Notes under the pieces: generated by a model
The model's input: the letters and a program-made list of their open reading frames with translations, nothing else
Databases searched by the model: none
What the model was told of the DNA's origin: nothing
Program-made: the position numbers and the translations under genes
Shown here: one piece after another, positions 1 through 12,440 of the stretch
Layout: every line of letters begins with the position of its first letter
Position numbering within the stretch: position 1 is the stretch's first letter
From: Lotus japonicus
Taxonomy: Eukaryota; Streptophyta; Magnoliopsida; Fabales; Fabaceae
Assembly: GCF_012489685.1 (NCBI RefSeq)
Contig: NC_080041.1
Location: 98,195,205 to 98,259,204, forward strand
DNA length: 64,000 nucleotides
Reading direction: 5' to 3'

Positions 1-903
1 ATTCATATGTTTGAAATTTCCTACATTCTAACCGGCTGCTTATAATGGATTAACTAATACAAAAATCACATATCTCCACAAAACTTAGTCATTTATGGGG
101 CCTGTTGTTAATATCCTAATGCACTTTATTAAACTATTTGGAATATGATTGAACACTAAAAATCATAATTTCAATATGATTGAACACTAAAACAATCAAA
201 AACCAAGTTAGAAACCTCAGAACCAAAGATGCAGGATCAAAATTCTTTAGGAGAAGAAAGGAAGACAATTTTCACTTCTTCAACTTAGAAGCTGGATGTA
301 GGATCATCTAAGGGTAAAGCACCCTCATCGAGGCGGTGAGGCCCAATCCCCCATAACTAATCCCTGAAAAGAAAATCAACATCAAAGAAAATGTCAATTG
401 AAACTATGAAAGCAGACAATTCATCAAACATAGAATCATGATTACTAGTTAGTACTCTGTAGCATGCAGCACTTGTTTCTGTCATTAAGTTACTTATCTG
501 TAACAGACATTAATTCCTTTCATCAGCAAGATGCAATGGCATTAGAAAAAATATTGTAACAATTCTAAATCATGTTAAAGATTAAGAGCTTTGCAACCAT
601 ATCAAAGAATCAGCCGAATCGATGAATGGATGTGAGCATTAAATTCACATAGATTGAATATTCCATTCCATATAAACAAATCCAAAGAAGGAAAAAAAAC
701 TAATTTATGTTCAAATACATGAAAGTGAATACTAAAAAATCAAATTTTCAAAAAATTCAGTTGGTGGAAGACGAAAAACAATGTACTAGATAGCAGAAAA
801 GGGGATTAACGAAGATCCCAAATCATTAAAATCAAAACAGACCTAGTAATTGAGTTCAAGAATTCTAGTGATGACAAGATGATTCAATCAACAAAAATCT
901 AAC

Positions 904-969
904 CTTGGTTTGAGGATCATGGTACCAATCAGCTCGCAAGTTAAAACCATGTTCAAACCCTTCGATGAT
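904..969 (-). pseudogene. Zinc-knuckle family copy i, exon 1 remnant without start codon
   Basis: On the minus strand this reads IIEGFEHGFNLRADWYHDPQTK and ends at a donor-like GTTAG. It aligns with exon 1 of the other copies (MDEFEHGFSLPADWYNDPQAK at 8582-8644). The position of the initiator ATG in those copies is ATC here, so the start is lost. The intron-1 block shared by the family lies downstream on the minus strand at about 230-370. No later exons of this copy are found toward coordinate 1, so the copy is truncated or runs off the window. Confidence 0.7.
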
Positions 970-2589
970 GTCATCTCAAACACCATAATTTTCAAGATAG
1001 AGTACAAATATGAAAGTCACTCTCCAAAGAGAAATGTTAGAAATATAATATAAAGAACCATGGAAAAAATCTATCAATTGAAAAAGCCCAAATAAATGGA
1101 GGAACTCAGAACTAGAGATGAACCAATTAGAGGAGCTCATAACCCAGAACCAAAGCCGCCTCCACCTTGACGAGATTGCCTCTGCCGTGTAGAGATCGTA
1201 GCCGTCATAACAAGATCAACTCCTCTTCCGATCAGATCTGAAACTTCAACTCCTTTAGTAAGATAAAGGAGTGAGTTTTGAAGCATTCACACTCAGATCT
1301 GTGTCAAGGAGAAAGAGACAAGGTGAGGATGGCATTGATGATTTGTGGGAGGAGCATTGATGATGAAGATGGAGAAGACAACTGAAGACTAGGGCTCTTT
1401 GAGTGGAAAAGGAGAAAACGAGGGTTGTTGCGGAAAGATGGAGAAGAAAAGAGATGGGATTGGGTGGCTAGGTCATGGTGGGAGGAGGGTTTCGCGGGCG
1501 TAGGTGTGGAAGTGGGAAGAAGAGAAAAGAAATAGAGGTTTAACTAGGGTTTCAAGAAGTGTGTGACGGCTGGAGAAGAGAAGTGAGATGGTGAGAAGAA
1601 TTGAGAGGTTAAAAGGATAGGGTTTGCTAGGGATTGGGCCTGGGCGTAGTGGGCTGGTACCCTTCATGAGGTTAGGTTTTTCAGAAAACAAAGAAACAAA
1701 ACAATAGAGAAAATAATCACGTGCAAGAAAATTTGTTAGATATATAACCTAGTTACTTGGGCATTTATAATAATATACTTTATTTTTGAATTTTCAAAGT
1801 AGTCTAATTATAAGAATAAAAAATTACGTTAGTGTTAAATACATTACATTTGTGTTGAAGAGAAATTAAAATTTGATTTCTACTATTATCTTGGATCATT
1901 ATTGGACTCATAAATATACAATAATTGTTAATAAATTTAAATTTGACTTTGTCTTTATTCTTAAAAGAGATTGAATGTTGTTAGGAAAGTTAATAACTAA
2001 AATAACTAAATCTGGGATTAAATATATTACATTTCTCTAAGAAAAAAAATTGCTATAATAAAAAATATTAAGATTAATTATTGTGTTCCTTTAGCAATTT
2101 GTTACCGTAATGTTAGGAATTCATCATTTTTGAATTTTAAAATATTAATGAGGCGAAATAGTAATTTAAAATTTAAAATATTTATCTGACACATTATTAT
2201 TTCGAAATTCAAGAATATATGAATAATATAATATATGACATTATCTGCTCACATCATTAGGTTACTAATACTAGTATAAAAAATGAGTAAAGTGAAATCA
2301 GACAAAGGCTGAGAGGCCGCCACCTAGAGGAGTTGCCCCCTTTTATTTCGTAAATAGTTTATAATAGCTTAAAAGCATATTTTGCCCCTGATGTTTCAAC
2401 TTTGTGCAAAAGTCTTCGCTACTCTTTTTGTCTACGTTTCTGCCTTCAATGTTTTACAAAAGTGTACCGCTTGCCCCTCTGATGTTAAGAAATTAACGAA
2501 AGAGGCATACATGGCATTAATTAGTTAAGTGACAAAGCAGACCATCTAGCATGACACATCATTAATAAATTCAGAAATTGGAAAAAGGG

Positions 2590-2665
2590 TGGGGGAGATT
2601 CGAATCTGATCTTGGAAGGGGCAAAACAACCACTTAACCAATTGAGCTACATATAAAATTGATAT
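2590..2665 (-). repeat. tRNA-like (SINE-type) stretch, left copy
   Basis: Minus-strand sequence contains an A-box-like GTAGCTCAATTGGTTAAG and a B-box-like GGTTCGAATC spaced as in a tRNA-derived promoter. The tRNA body does not fold as a complete cloverleaf by eye. The same stretch is on the plus strand at 54011-54080 in the inverted duplicate. A tRNA-derived SINE head is the likeliest reading. Confidence 0.45.
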
Positions 2666-5600
2666 ATCTAGCAACAAAATTTTATTTATATCATTTATCT
2701 TTTCCATCATTCATCCTTCTTCATCATCATCATCATCAACTTCATATCATCTTCTTCTTCCTTCTCCCTTCAACTGGCACCCACCACAATACCCACCCAC
2801 CCCCAACTGTCAAGAACATCTTGTCATCACCCAACTTGCCCTCCCCCACCTCCCTTGCCTGAGGTAGAGGAACCTAAAGTCTTCGCACAAGTGGCGAATT
2901 TGAAGGCTTTAGTGTGGTTTATTCTCTAAAATTTATTAATTATTGGTTAAGTTTTTATTTAATTTAGGTCTGAAGGAAAAGTCAAAATTAACCACCAATG
3001 TAAGACTTATTCCTCATTTGATCATTGTGAACACATCTTTATCCACGTTATAATTGATGAATAGAATCAACTTGCTTCTTCCTAATTAACCAAGCTTCAA
3101 TTCCAAATCCCCCTATTTCCCTCCTCCAAAAACACACATCACCAGCAGCCCCATCCTTCACTATCATTATCCAAGACCAATACTAGTATTACCAAGTATT
3201 GATGCTACTTTATGATCAATTTTCTTATGCAAAAAGGAGCAACCTTTGATAAACCCACAAAATCTTAAGCCCAGAAAATACACTCCACTACTATTGTTTT
3301 CCTCTTTCAGAGAGAAAGGGAAAAGTTTGGAGAGTGAGATGAATCAGTAGCTTTTGAGTACTGCAATGGTTCAAATATTCTAATATGAATTTGTTTTGTG
3401 TTGTCAAATCTCATTACAACATTACACCATTAGATTTCCCCATTTAAGCTTCCCACAATTTAATATCTGGTAAACTAAAATATAGAACATCGGAATCATT
3501 TTTTTTCCCGGTGAAAATATAATACCAAATTTAGGTTTTCAATACTGTTATTATTATTGAAAGTAATAATCTAGGAAATAATTAATCCTGCATACATAAC
3601 AGAATTACTCTTCTGGAAGACAATAATGTATTCAACACTACCAGAGTCAAGGTTCTGGAATTCATTACACAAAAATGTGTTTCAAATTTTAAAGTCAGGA
3701 ACACTAATATGTATAGCACAACAAATCACCATAAAACCGGGGTATATCTGAATGTTCTTACCATAAATTAAGATTTCAATGAAACATCATTAGCATATTC
3801 TGATTTACCACTAGGCAAAAACACCTCAAAAAGTTGAACGACAAGCATAAATCATCCAAAAGCCTAGAAAGGTTCAAATGATAGAAATATGAAGACATTG
3901 TTCTCATAAGCAAAGCAGACAAGATTTCAAACTGCTATGAAACAAGATTGTCGGTTATGTCCTTCTTCACCACGATATCCACATTACTGTGTCTTCTTCT
4001 CTTGAGGAACAGGTACTCCATCCTACAAATCAAGAATAAGATGTTATAGTATCTCCATATTATATTATATAGTAGTCCATGCTTTCCTCCAAAAAAAAAA
4101 TCACTCTCCTATTTATGGGAATTTTCACACTAGAACACATTCTTGTCATTTTAGCAGAACTCAATGTGTTTTATATTTAATTGTCATCTACAATTCATCA
4201 TTAACTAATGTTTTATGCATTGTTAAATGGGAAACTCATAATAACTCAACTTCCTCTCTTTCTTAAACTACTTGTCTTTAGCATTTAATACTTATACTAT
4301 TGTTGCCTGATGGGTTTACTACTATACATGCATGCTTGTATTTTCTTATTGTTTGATACTAAATTTCATTCTAAATCCAAAACACCGCAGTTGTAATAGT
4401 AACTATTAAAAAGAAAGAAAATACAGTTCAAGCTATACTACCACTCTGTATGTAGCAGGAATATCACAGTTCAAATATGTGTGTCCGCGCAGGTGACAGC
4501 GGCTGCATATTTGGTTGAACTCTTCTTCAGTTACTCTCTTTAAGGCCTATATCCAAAGGTATTCATTAAACAAAATGAGAGTCAATAGAGCTATATATTT
4601 GGGAAAAGAAAAAAAGGAAGCAAGTTATCATAAACTAGACTATGTAATAACCAGACTGATGATACATGGTTACTCGATCAGAGCTAAGAAGAATACATGA
4701 AGGTTTTAGTTACATACCCATTTTCGGAAGGAAGATGAAAAGCAAGCCAGTTTACCAACTTGACCACAATCTTCGCAACGTTTGTTAACCACACCATACT
4801 CAATACACATCCTGCTATGGATTCTAGGACCATTCCCAAAATACAAACGCAACGGAAGATCTTTCTGCAAAGGTAAGAAAAGGAGTAAAACCAAACTACA
4901 CATGATAGAATGGATGCCAAGTATGATCAGTTGGCAAGACAGAGTGCTAAAATGAGAGTAGATCTCCATAGCGGTCATGTGCATAACTTGTTCATAATGA
5001 GTTGCTCCTAGTAAATCATGAGAAAAATAATATAAACATGCGAACAAATAAAAACATCAAACAAATGAAACCCCAAGAATTTTCAAAGCCCAGTCACGGG
5101 ATCCCTTTCAGAAAACATTTCCTAGGCTTCACAAGGTAGGCAAGAACAAAATATCATCTCATATCACATCACATCCAAATAGGTTGTTAAGGTCCCACAT
5201 TGACTAGAGATATGGCAAAAATAGACTTTTAACATGGTAGAGCAACCCTCACCCCTGAGGCATTTTTTGGGGTAGAGTTAGGCCTTGCCTGAAATCTAAG
5301 ATAGGATAAACACTTCCAGTTGAAAATCCTACATTTTCCATGATCCAAATATATCAAACTGCTGCAAGCTTAGACAAAATCTTCTGCTACTTTTCTAAAA
5401 TTAATCTCTGGCTGCAATGATTTATGATGAAGATATGCTAATGATAGGTTGCATCGTTTAAAAGTACTTCAAAGGCTATTATGTTCAATGTATAGATTGG
5501 TTTCCCCACAAATACTAAAAAATCTATTTCCATGATCATAAATGGATATGGATTTTTATTCATCTCTTTTATAAATGAACTCCTTAAGACTTCTCATTTG

Positions 5601-6045
5601 AAGGCAGAGACCAAAAACATATAACATTAACTCCCTATAAACCTTTTTCCTAAGGGAATCACTACTGAAGAAAGAAAGAAAGAAATGCTAAACCATGACT
5701 AGACAAGGTTTGGTATGTTGCAAGAATTTAAGGCCAGGTAACTTGATAAACGATTACTAAGAAGGAGGTAGTAATATAAAATCACATGGATGATTTTTAT
5801 ATATAACACGTACCCACTCACAAAATCCCTTTGGAGCTTAAAGCATGGACCCAAGCCCACCGAAACTTATGCGGAAATTTACTTTTATTTAGAATAATGG
5901 GCACTAAGGATACACATACAACTCTAAACCCATTGGTACGATAGTACGATACCATGTCATGAACCAAGTTCAACTATCCAAAAACTTAAGTTGTTACTTG
6001 TTAGGTGAAATCACATGAATGGTTTTTATCTAACAAAAAGAATTA

Positions 6046-6545
6046 ACAGAAAGGAAGAAAGGATTAATGCTCACTCTTTTGGGAGCAGTTTCCATTGCTG
6101 GAGTTTCCAATGCTGGTTCCTCAGTTTCAGATGATTTATCCCCCATTTCCATATTAATGGTTTCAACCTACAACCACACAAGTTGCATAGTTTCAATTTT
6201 CAGAAAATATAATAACGTACTGCATGTTTTCAGCTATCCTCACAGATCAAATTCAAGTCTTCTTAGAATGGATCATCAAAGTCTTATTCCACCAAAAAGA
6301 ATAAACAGAAGGAAGAAAGAATTAATGCTCACTCTTTCGGGAGCAGTTTCCGTTGCTGGTTCCTCTGTTTCAGATGATTTATCCCCCATTTCCATATGAG
6401 TGGTTTCAACCTACAACCACACAAGTTGCATAGTTTCAATTTTAAGAAAATATAATAACGTACTGCATGTTTTCAGCTATCCTCACAGATCAAATTCAAG
6501 TCTTTTTAGAATGGACCATCAAAGTCTTTTCCACCAAAAAGAGGT
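6046..6545. repeat. Tandem duplication containing exon 3 of zinc-knuckle copy ii
   Basis: Two direct units of about 245-258 bp sit side by side. Landmarks: GCTCACTCTT occurs at about 6069 and 6327, and the exon acceptor region at about 6167 and 6410. Each unit carries a complete minus-strand exon with acceptor and GTGAG donor (6075-6167, 31 codons; 6333-6410, 26 codons). The second unit differs by small in-frame deletions. Both exons are phase 0-0. Confidence 0.85.
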
Positions 6546-7600
6546 AGAGGAAATAAATAAACAAATTATACAAATAGACAATCAAGTATAGTTACAATGT
6601 TACATATATTCCCTTATTCAGGAAGTAGTTTCCTATAAAAAATTTAACAAAAAAATTTAAAGACACAAATTTAATCAACTTATTCACATCATCATTAGCT
6701 CTATATGGATTTTAATCTCCAAATTTATGATTTTTTAAATTGTCATCACATTCATTCTCCAAAGAATTTTTATCAAATTAATCCCTCAAAGATACAAAAT
6801 CATCACAAAGTATGGTCCTTTTGTCATAACACTATAGTCTCCATATGGACAAATTTGGTGATAACGGTTTATCTTTGAAGGACTAGTTTGGTAAAAAAAA
6901 ATCTTCAGAGGACTAATAAAGGGAACTTTGATCTTGGATGGACTAATTTGGAGACAAAAATCTTAAAAGGACTACTTTGGAAGCACCCTAATCTTTGACT
7001 AACCAAGTTGAGGGTTTACTCGAACTTTTACTGTCAAATAGTAACATTTCAATTCATCATCTAGTATATAGTGGTTTTAGTCCACTCACTGTGTTAGAAA
7101 GATAAGTATGTTGGCAGTTTTTAATGTGACCCGGGAAAAATCGTAAAATGCTTACAAAATACTGGTTTCTTTTTTCTCATTTTACCTAATGAGCAACCAT
7201 GACAGATTGCATTTAAAATTTCACAATTGTTTCAAGCAAGGAAAGATGGAAAACAATTACAGATAGAGAGTAGTTAGAAGGAGATACACCACTCATGCTA
7301 ATCATTATACTGGTGGAGCACAGAAAATGATTCATCAATGGAGAGAATTAAAAACTCACATCTTTCAACAGAATAAGAGTTGGAAGAGGGTCTGCAAAGC
7401 AAAACAGCTCCTCGGAATAGCAGAATGTGTCCCCCGTGATCATGTTCTTGTAACACTGCAATCATAATATCAAATTGTCATTTTAATGGATGTAGAGTGC
7501 ATGTGTAATTCATAACATGTGCCACCAGCTTAAGTTACTCACAAGGCTTCTGAAAATGGTTTGACTCACAAAGTCATTACTTCATTACAAAGTGTTAGAA

Positions 7601-7630
7601 ACATAACATAACATAACATAACATAACATA
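7601..7630. repeat. (ACATA)6 microsatellite
   Basis: Six perfect copies of the pentanucleotide ACATA in intron 1 of zinc-knuckle copy ii. Confidence 0.95.
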
Positions 7631-8644
7631 CAATCAGTTTCACTCAATAACTTAAGTTTTTTTTTTTATATAGCTGGTTCATGGCTGTATTGGAGCCTCT
7701 ATGACCAAATATCTAGAGTTCGACCATTGTTGCCCCCACCATTCTAATTAAAAGTTAAATGTAGGTTCACCTGTTTATTATCCACGGCCACGCTTTAAGA
7801 AAAGTGGAGCACATTGAGAAAAGGAACAGAATTTCAATCTGAGAGAACACTAAAAACATCACAGACCAAGTTAGAAACCTAAGAACCAAAGATATAGGAT
7901 CAACATTCTTTAGGAGAAGAAAGGAAGAGAGTTCTTCACGTCTTCTGCTGGGAAGCTAGATGTATGATTAGCTAAGGGTAAAGCACCCTCATCGAGGTGG
8001 TGAGGTCCAACCCCACAAAAAAAAATCCCAAAAAAGCAAATCAATACCAGTATAAAGAAAATGACAATGTAAACTGCGAAAGCAGACAGATCATCAAACA
8101 CAAAATAATGACTACTAGTTAGTACACAGCAGCATGCTTTCTGCCATTAAGTTAATTATCCATCCAACAGTCCAACCAAACAGACATCAATTCCTTTCTT
8201 CAGCAACAAGCACTGACATTAGGGAAAATCCAGTAGCAACTCTAAATTATGTTCAAGATTAAAGGTTAGCAACCAGATCATGGACTCAGCAGAATTCATG
8301 AATGAATTTGAACATTAAATTCACGTACATTGGTAATTTCATTCCATATAAGCAAAGGGAAAAAAGAAAGAAAAAAAAACTAATTTCTGTTCAAATACAT
8401 GAAAGTGAATTCTGGAAAATCAATTTTCAAAACATTCAGCTGATGGAACAGGAAAAACAATCTAGCAGACATAAGAAAAGGGATTAAAACATTACCCAGA
8501 TCATTAAAATTAAAACAGACACAGTAATTGAGTTAAAGAATTCCAGTGATGAAAAATTCATTCAATCAACAAAAAACTTACCTTGGCTTGAGGATCATTG
8601 TACCAGTCAGCTGGCAAGCTAAACCCATGTTCAAACTCATCCAT

Positions 8645-9736
8645 GTTACCGTCTCAAACACCAGAACACACAACCCCAGGGTATCAAAGATTGCAACTTG
8701 AACCCAGCAATGATCCAAACATGATAAATACTCAAATGGGTCAGTGAGTAACGCTTGTTCAGACCACGTGTCATGCATGGCTGAGTGAGTGAATGCCCAC
8801 AACGTGTAAGAGCAAGGTAACGCTCCAGAAAATCGTGAAGGGGTTTGCTTGTGGTGATGATTTGTTGTTTTGTGGTGTGGGTTTGAAAGTGGGTAGTGAA
8901 TGATTCTGGTTTCTGCTCTGGTTTTCTTAGCGGCAACTTTTCCCACAACACAAAAGTTAAAGAAACAACGTCAAACACAACATTGATCTTATCACATGAA
9001 AATGAAAACTTTTGTCACTAGTAATATTGGCTCTCATGGGAGTTGTCGAAACATGCTTCTTTCCATGACAAGAGTTCAATTCTAGTAGAAACATGTTTGA
9101 TCCATGAAGATTTTGCTTCCTACTTTCTTGTTTTTATTAAATATCATTCTTTTTCCAATATATTGTGGAAGTTAGTCATTTTATGCAGAAATTTAATCAC
9201 ATATATTAGATTTTTTTAATAATATTTGATTTGATTTAATTATGATATGACAAGTATATATAGCTATTAAACTCTTTAATATTTGGGGGCATGATGTTTA
9301 AAAGAAGTTATTTTTTTTTATTTGTGAAAATTAAATCATTCTGTTACCCTCTTGTTCAACTTTTAACAAAATTGGCTTAGGGTTTAGAGAGTGAAAGAGA
9401 TTTTTTTGGTACATAGAGAGTGAAAGAGATGAGTTTTGAAGAAGAAGATGGCATGGATTTATAAAAGGAAAAAATAATAATGCTTAATGTCATACAGTTG
9501 AACGTCACGATATGCACGTCATAAAATGAAGGTCACGAGGAATCCAAATCGTACAATGGTGATAAGTGAGGAAATAAAGGTGAAATGTCAAAATAATAAT
9601 ATCCAATACATTTGTAATCAAGTTCCGAATCCAAATCGATCAAAGATGAGAGGTAATTTCTAAAAAATTAAAAGCAGAAAATATATCCTTCTATTCCGCT
9701 ATTTCATTCAGGAGGTTTAAGTGTAAGTTGACATTC
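8645..9736. other. 5' flank of zinc-knuckle copy ii and spacer
   Basis: No gene seen. The part to about 9110 resembles the upstream regions of the other copies (15764-16070, 18540-18830, 24200-24480), including a block meaning 'one of several shared promoter segments' with the landmark CACTAGTAATATTGG-like sequence. The rest is AT-rich sequence without recognisable structure. Confidence 0.5.
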
Positions 9737-9909
9737 TCAGTGTTTGGGTTGAGAGGCAGAAAGACTATTAATAACCTCCAAGTAGAAGCTCCAAGATTCA
9801 CTTCTTTGGCTGATACCTTCCTGACCAAATGGGTGTTGCTTGACATACTTCAACATATTCTCAGCATTTGCCAATCCTTCTAGATATTGCAGAAGATCAC
9901 CTTCAGCAG
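9737..9909 (-). pseudogene. Orphan terminal exon, unrecognised
   Basis: Minus-strand exon-like stretch following a good acceptor (ATTTATGACAG). It is open in the frame that takes two bases from the previous exon, encodes about 56 residues beginning AEGDLLQYLEGLANAENMLK and ends at TGA (9737-9739). The composition is protein-like and amphipathic. It lies downstream of zinc-knuckle copy iii but has no counterpart in copies ii, v or vi. Whether it belongs to a chimeric gene, or is a captured fragment of another gene, cannot be decided from the sequence. Confidence 0.35.
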
Positions 9910-11029
9910 CTGTCATAAATAAATTATTTAGTTAAGCATTCCCCTAAGTTTTGGAGAATTAATCCCTAGTAGATAATAGCCCGTCATCAAGAAAAAAGAG
10001 TCCATTAATGCATATAGGTAATTGATATTATAAATTTATACGGCAGTAAAAGTAAGCAAAAGAAATTTTATTTTTAATCTGAAAGTATAGGGAAACACTT
10101 GGGTAGTTTTTCCATATATCTATCTGTTTACAACAGGGTCAAAGGTATGTTGAAGGTCCAAATCTGGCAGATCAAGTAAAGAGGTTGAGGTCTAAGGCTC
10201 CATAATCCATGGATAGAGTAAACACTATCATAATAAAATTTGTTGTCTTCATTTTTTTTCTTGGCCAATATGAGATTCAAGCCAAAAGTTAGAAATAAAT
10301 ACCCTTTTAAGCAGCTTGTAGTTTTCCATGTTCAATAAAACAGCTGTTTGAACCGCCATAATTTTCACTGATAATTTATTTTGTACACCCTTGCCAACTT
10401 TTTCTCATAGCAACATTGAGATTAAGTTATGAAAAGAGCATACTATCACTAAAATATAGTAACCCAAATTTTGATTTTCAAAATTGGAACGAAAATTTCC
10501 TAACAAAGAAAGCTTTCATCAGGGAGAAATCAGTTTTGATCATCATCAGGAAAATAAGCTTTTAAGTTTGCTTATAGATTGTACTAATCTGACTGAAAGT
10601 TATCCTTGAATTTGAGTGCACCCATTAATATTAAGTATTATAACTAACTTGATTTTAAATTATGATTTAGTTTATTAACCACTTATTGGTAACAAGAACT
10701 GCATGGCTTTGACCAGATACAACTGCTTATGTCTTAATAAGCCTAATTCACTTCATGCATTATAAGTGAACCTGATATTATAAATTAATCTATCATTTTT
10801 CAAGAATATGCCTCTAAGCAAGGCCTGAAAATATTTTTAACAAACAAGTATCAATTGCAAGAGAAATGCTAAGATTCAAATCAACTCCTAGATTTTAAAC
10901 TTTGTGTTTATGTATTCATATTTGAGATGTGGTTGTTTCAGCTTTAGGAAATGACAAAGACAACTGGGATATTGAACTATTATCAGAATTCAGATTGAAA
11001 GACTCACAAAATGATATTCAGAAACTCAC

Positions 11030-11239
11030 CTTTGAAGTAGAGAAGGTTGGATAGGAAACAACACAAAGAGAAACCTCCACAGCGAAGAGTACTAATGCTG
11101 GTGATGACCAAGTGTCACTGCAGTGAGGAAATGTGACATTGGGTTCTAGATACCCCGGACCAGTGAGGACTGTGCTTTGCAGTCTGTCCACTTTTCCTTC
11201 TTGGCACTTCATATTCTTTTCAACATATCCCACATCACA
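11030..11239 (-). pseudogene. Orphan internal exon, unrecognised
   Basis: A 210-bp stretch (70 codons, phase 0-0) flanked by a strong minus-strand acceptor (TTTATTTTCTCAG) and a GTGAG donor. It encodes CDVGYVEKNMKCQEGKVD and continues with a hydrophobic run near its end. It sits where exons 3-5 would be expected in copy iii but resembles none of them. It begins with Cys directly after the acceptor, like exon 2 of the family. The family is not recognised; it may be an exon of a captured gene. Confidence 0.4.
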
Positions 11240-12099
11240 CTGAGAAAATAAAAAATAAAAAGGTTAGCATGTGTCATGTATTTACCCTTTGAGCTTCTTG
11301 GCATGGAAAATAGACTATGGATATCCAATGCAGAACCAAGAGAGTCCCTTCTATTCTATCAGTTGATTCTTCCTTTTGTGAATATTATTTTTCATGAGGA
11401 TCAGCCACATGTATGTAACTCAGAACAAAGAGATATAATAGTAGTACCTTTTGGAAGTGGCAAACTTGGAAGTGCTATCTACCAAGTGAGCAGCTTTACT
11501 GAAGAAGGTGAGCAGCCTAGTGGCGATTACAACAGCCTCAATCTCTCCTTGTTTTACAAAAAAAAGATCTAAGCCTACAGAATCTAAAAAAGGACCAAAG
11601 GTTCTTATGCAAAATGTAAAATAAACTGCATGCATATGCTTATAAAACATATCAGGAAAAATGGTCTAAAGAAGCTATCCTAATTGCCAAAAGGTTATAG
11701 ATGGAAATATAAACATATTGCGCCTGTACACAGCCCCAGTGGAGAGCACCACTACCAAGGTATTTATTTTCCAAATCCACTTAAATTACCAAGATGCATC
11801 AAAGGAAACTTGATTCAGGTGTCTAAGGAGCATCCATGATAGATTGCATTTAATATTTCACAATTGTTTCAAGCAAGGAAGGAAAGAAAATAATTACAAG
11901 GGAGAATTTAAAACTCACATCTTTCAACAGTATAGGATTCGGAAGCAGATCCACAAAGCACAACAGCTTCTTGGAATAGCAGAACGTCCGCCGTGTCCAA
12001 GTTTGTATAACACTGCAATCATAATTTAAATATTGCCATTTTACCTGGTGCTTGTAGTTTGAAGCTTGTGCCACCACAGTAAATAATCAAAGTGGAGTG

Positions 12100-12240
12100 C
12101 TAGCAATGCTCTCTTTCCAACACTCACTCATTGATTGGTTGAGATTCATGTGGAACCCATAACTTAAGTGGACCCCATATGAATTTCAACCAATCAATGA
12201 GAGAGTATAGACAAGAGAGAGTTAAAGTGAGTGTTGCTAG
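12100..12240. mobile_element. Short MITE with ~17-bp imperfect TIRs
   Basis: The left end CTAGCAATGCTCTCTTT and the reverse complement of the right end CTAGCAACACTCACTTT match with few differences, and the inverted similarity continues inward around ATTGATTGGTTGA. Length is 141 bp with no coding capacity. A related element encloses the Stowaway at 37125-37401. Confidence 0.75.
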
Positions 12241-12440
12241 GATTTTTCATAATCAAAGCAAGGCTTCTAAAAATGGTTCGGAAAAGTCATTACTTCTTAA
12301 CGAAGATATTGAGAAACATGCTTTTAAACTTCTACAAGTTGACAACAAAAGTTCACTCACCTATGTTCACCAATCTGTAGAGTAGTCTCCTTCATGGCCA
12401 TTAACAACCAAATGAACCCAATCAAAAATAGGTTCCTCCA

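Larger units (their letters stand above)
173..3200 (+). repeat. Left arm of large inverted duplication
   Basis: This block reappears as its reverse complement at about 53478-55765. Colinear landmarks include the tract at about 2283-2340 (matching 54320-54390), the block at 2865-3110 (matching 53560-53830) and the block at 173-370 (matching 55560-55765). Similarity is high but interrupted by indels; the right arm lacks most of 455-1260. The left arm holds the remains of a zinc-knuckle gene copy, AT-rich filler and a tRNA-like stretch. No intact gene is seen in it. Confidence 0.85.
3927..8644 (-). pseudogene. Zinc-knuckle (CCHC) family copy ii, nearly complete gene with nonsense codon
   Basis: The longest copy of the local family. 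Exons by splice signals and frame: 8582-8644 (start ATG at 8644, MDEFEHGFSLPADWYNDPQAK), 7360-7455 (CYKNMITGDTFCYSEELF...), 6333-6410 and 6075-6167 (a duplicated acidic exon), 4718-4864 (KDLPLRLYFG..., with a C-ED-C pair), 4445-4546 (knuckle CSRCHLRGHTYLNC, a CX2CX4HX4C motif) and 4022 onward. All coding exons are phase 0-0, so any exon can be skipped in frame. The last exon reads DGVPVPQEKKTQ and then hits TAA at 3984-3986. The remaining reading frame to 3927 encodes a damaged second knuckle whose second Cys is Arg (CGYRGEEGHNRQSC). CCHC knuckles bind nucleic acid; nothing more specific can be said of function. It could still be expressed as a truncated one-knuckle protein. I do not recognise a named orthologue. 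Confidence 0.65.

Noticed and set aside
2590..2665. tRNA gene
   Set aside because: Only A- and B-box-like motifs; arms do not form a full cloverleaf.
7601..7630. CRISPR-like array
   Set aside because: Simple pentanucleotide microsatellite without spacers; no CRISPR structure anywhere in the window.
8578..8978. Two ~110-120-codon open stretches on the minus strand
   Set aside because: They run over exon 1 of zinc-knuckle copy ii in the wrong frames and into its promoter; the real exon is 8582-8644.
11276..11650. Open stretches on both strands near 11.4 kb
   Set aside because: Minus-strand reading ends in a donor-like site but cannot be joined in frame to the 11030-11239 exon; insufficient support for a gene.
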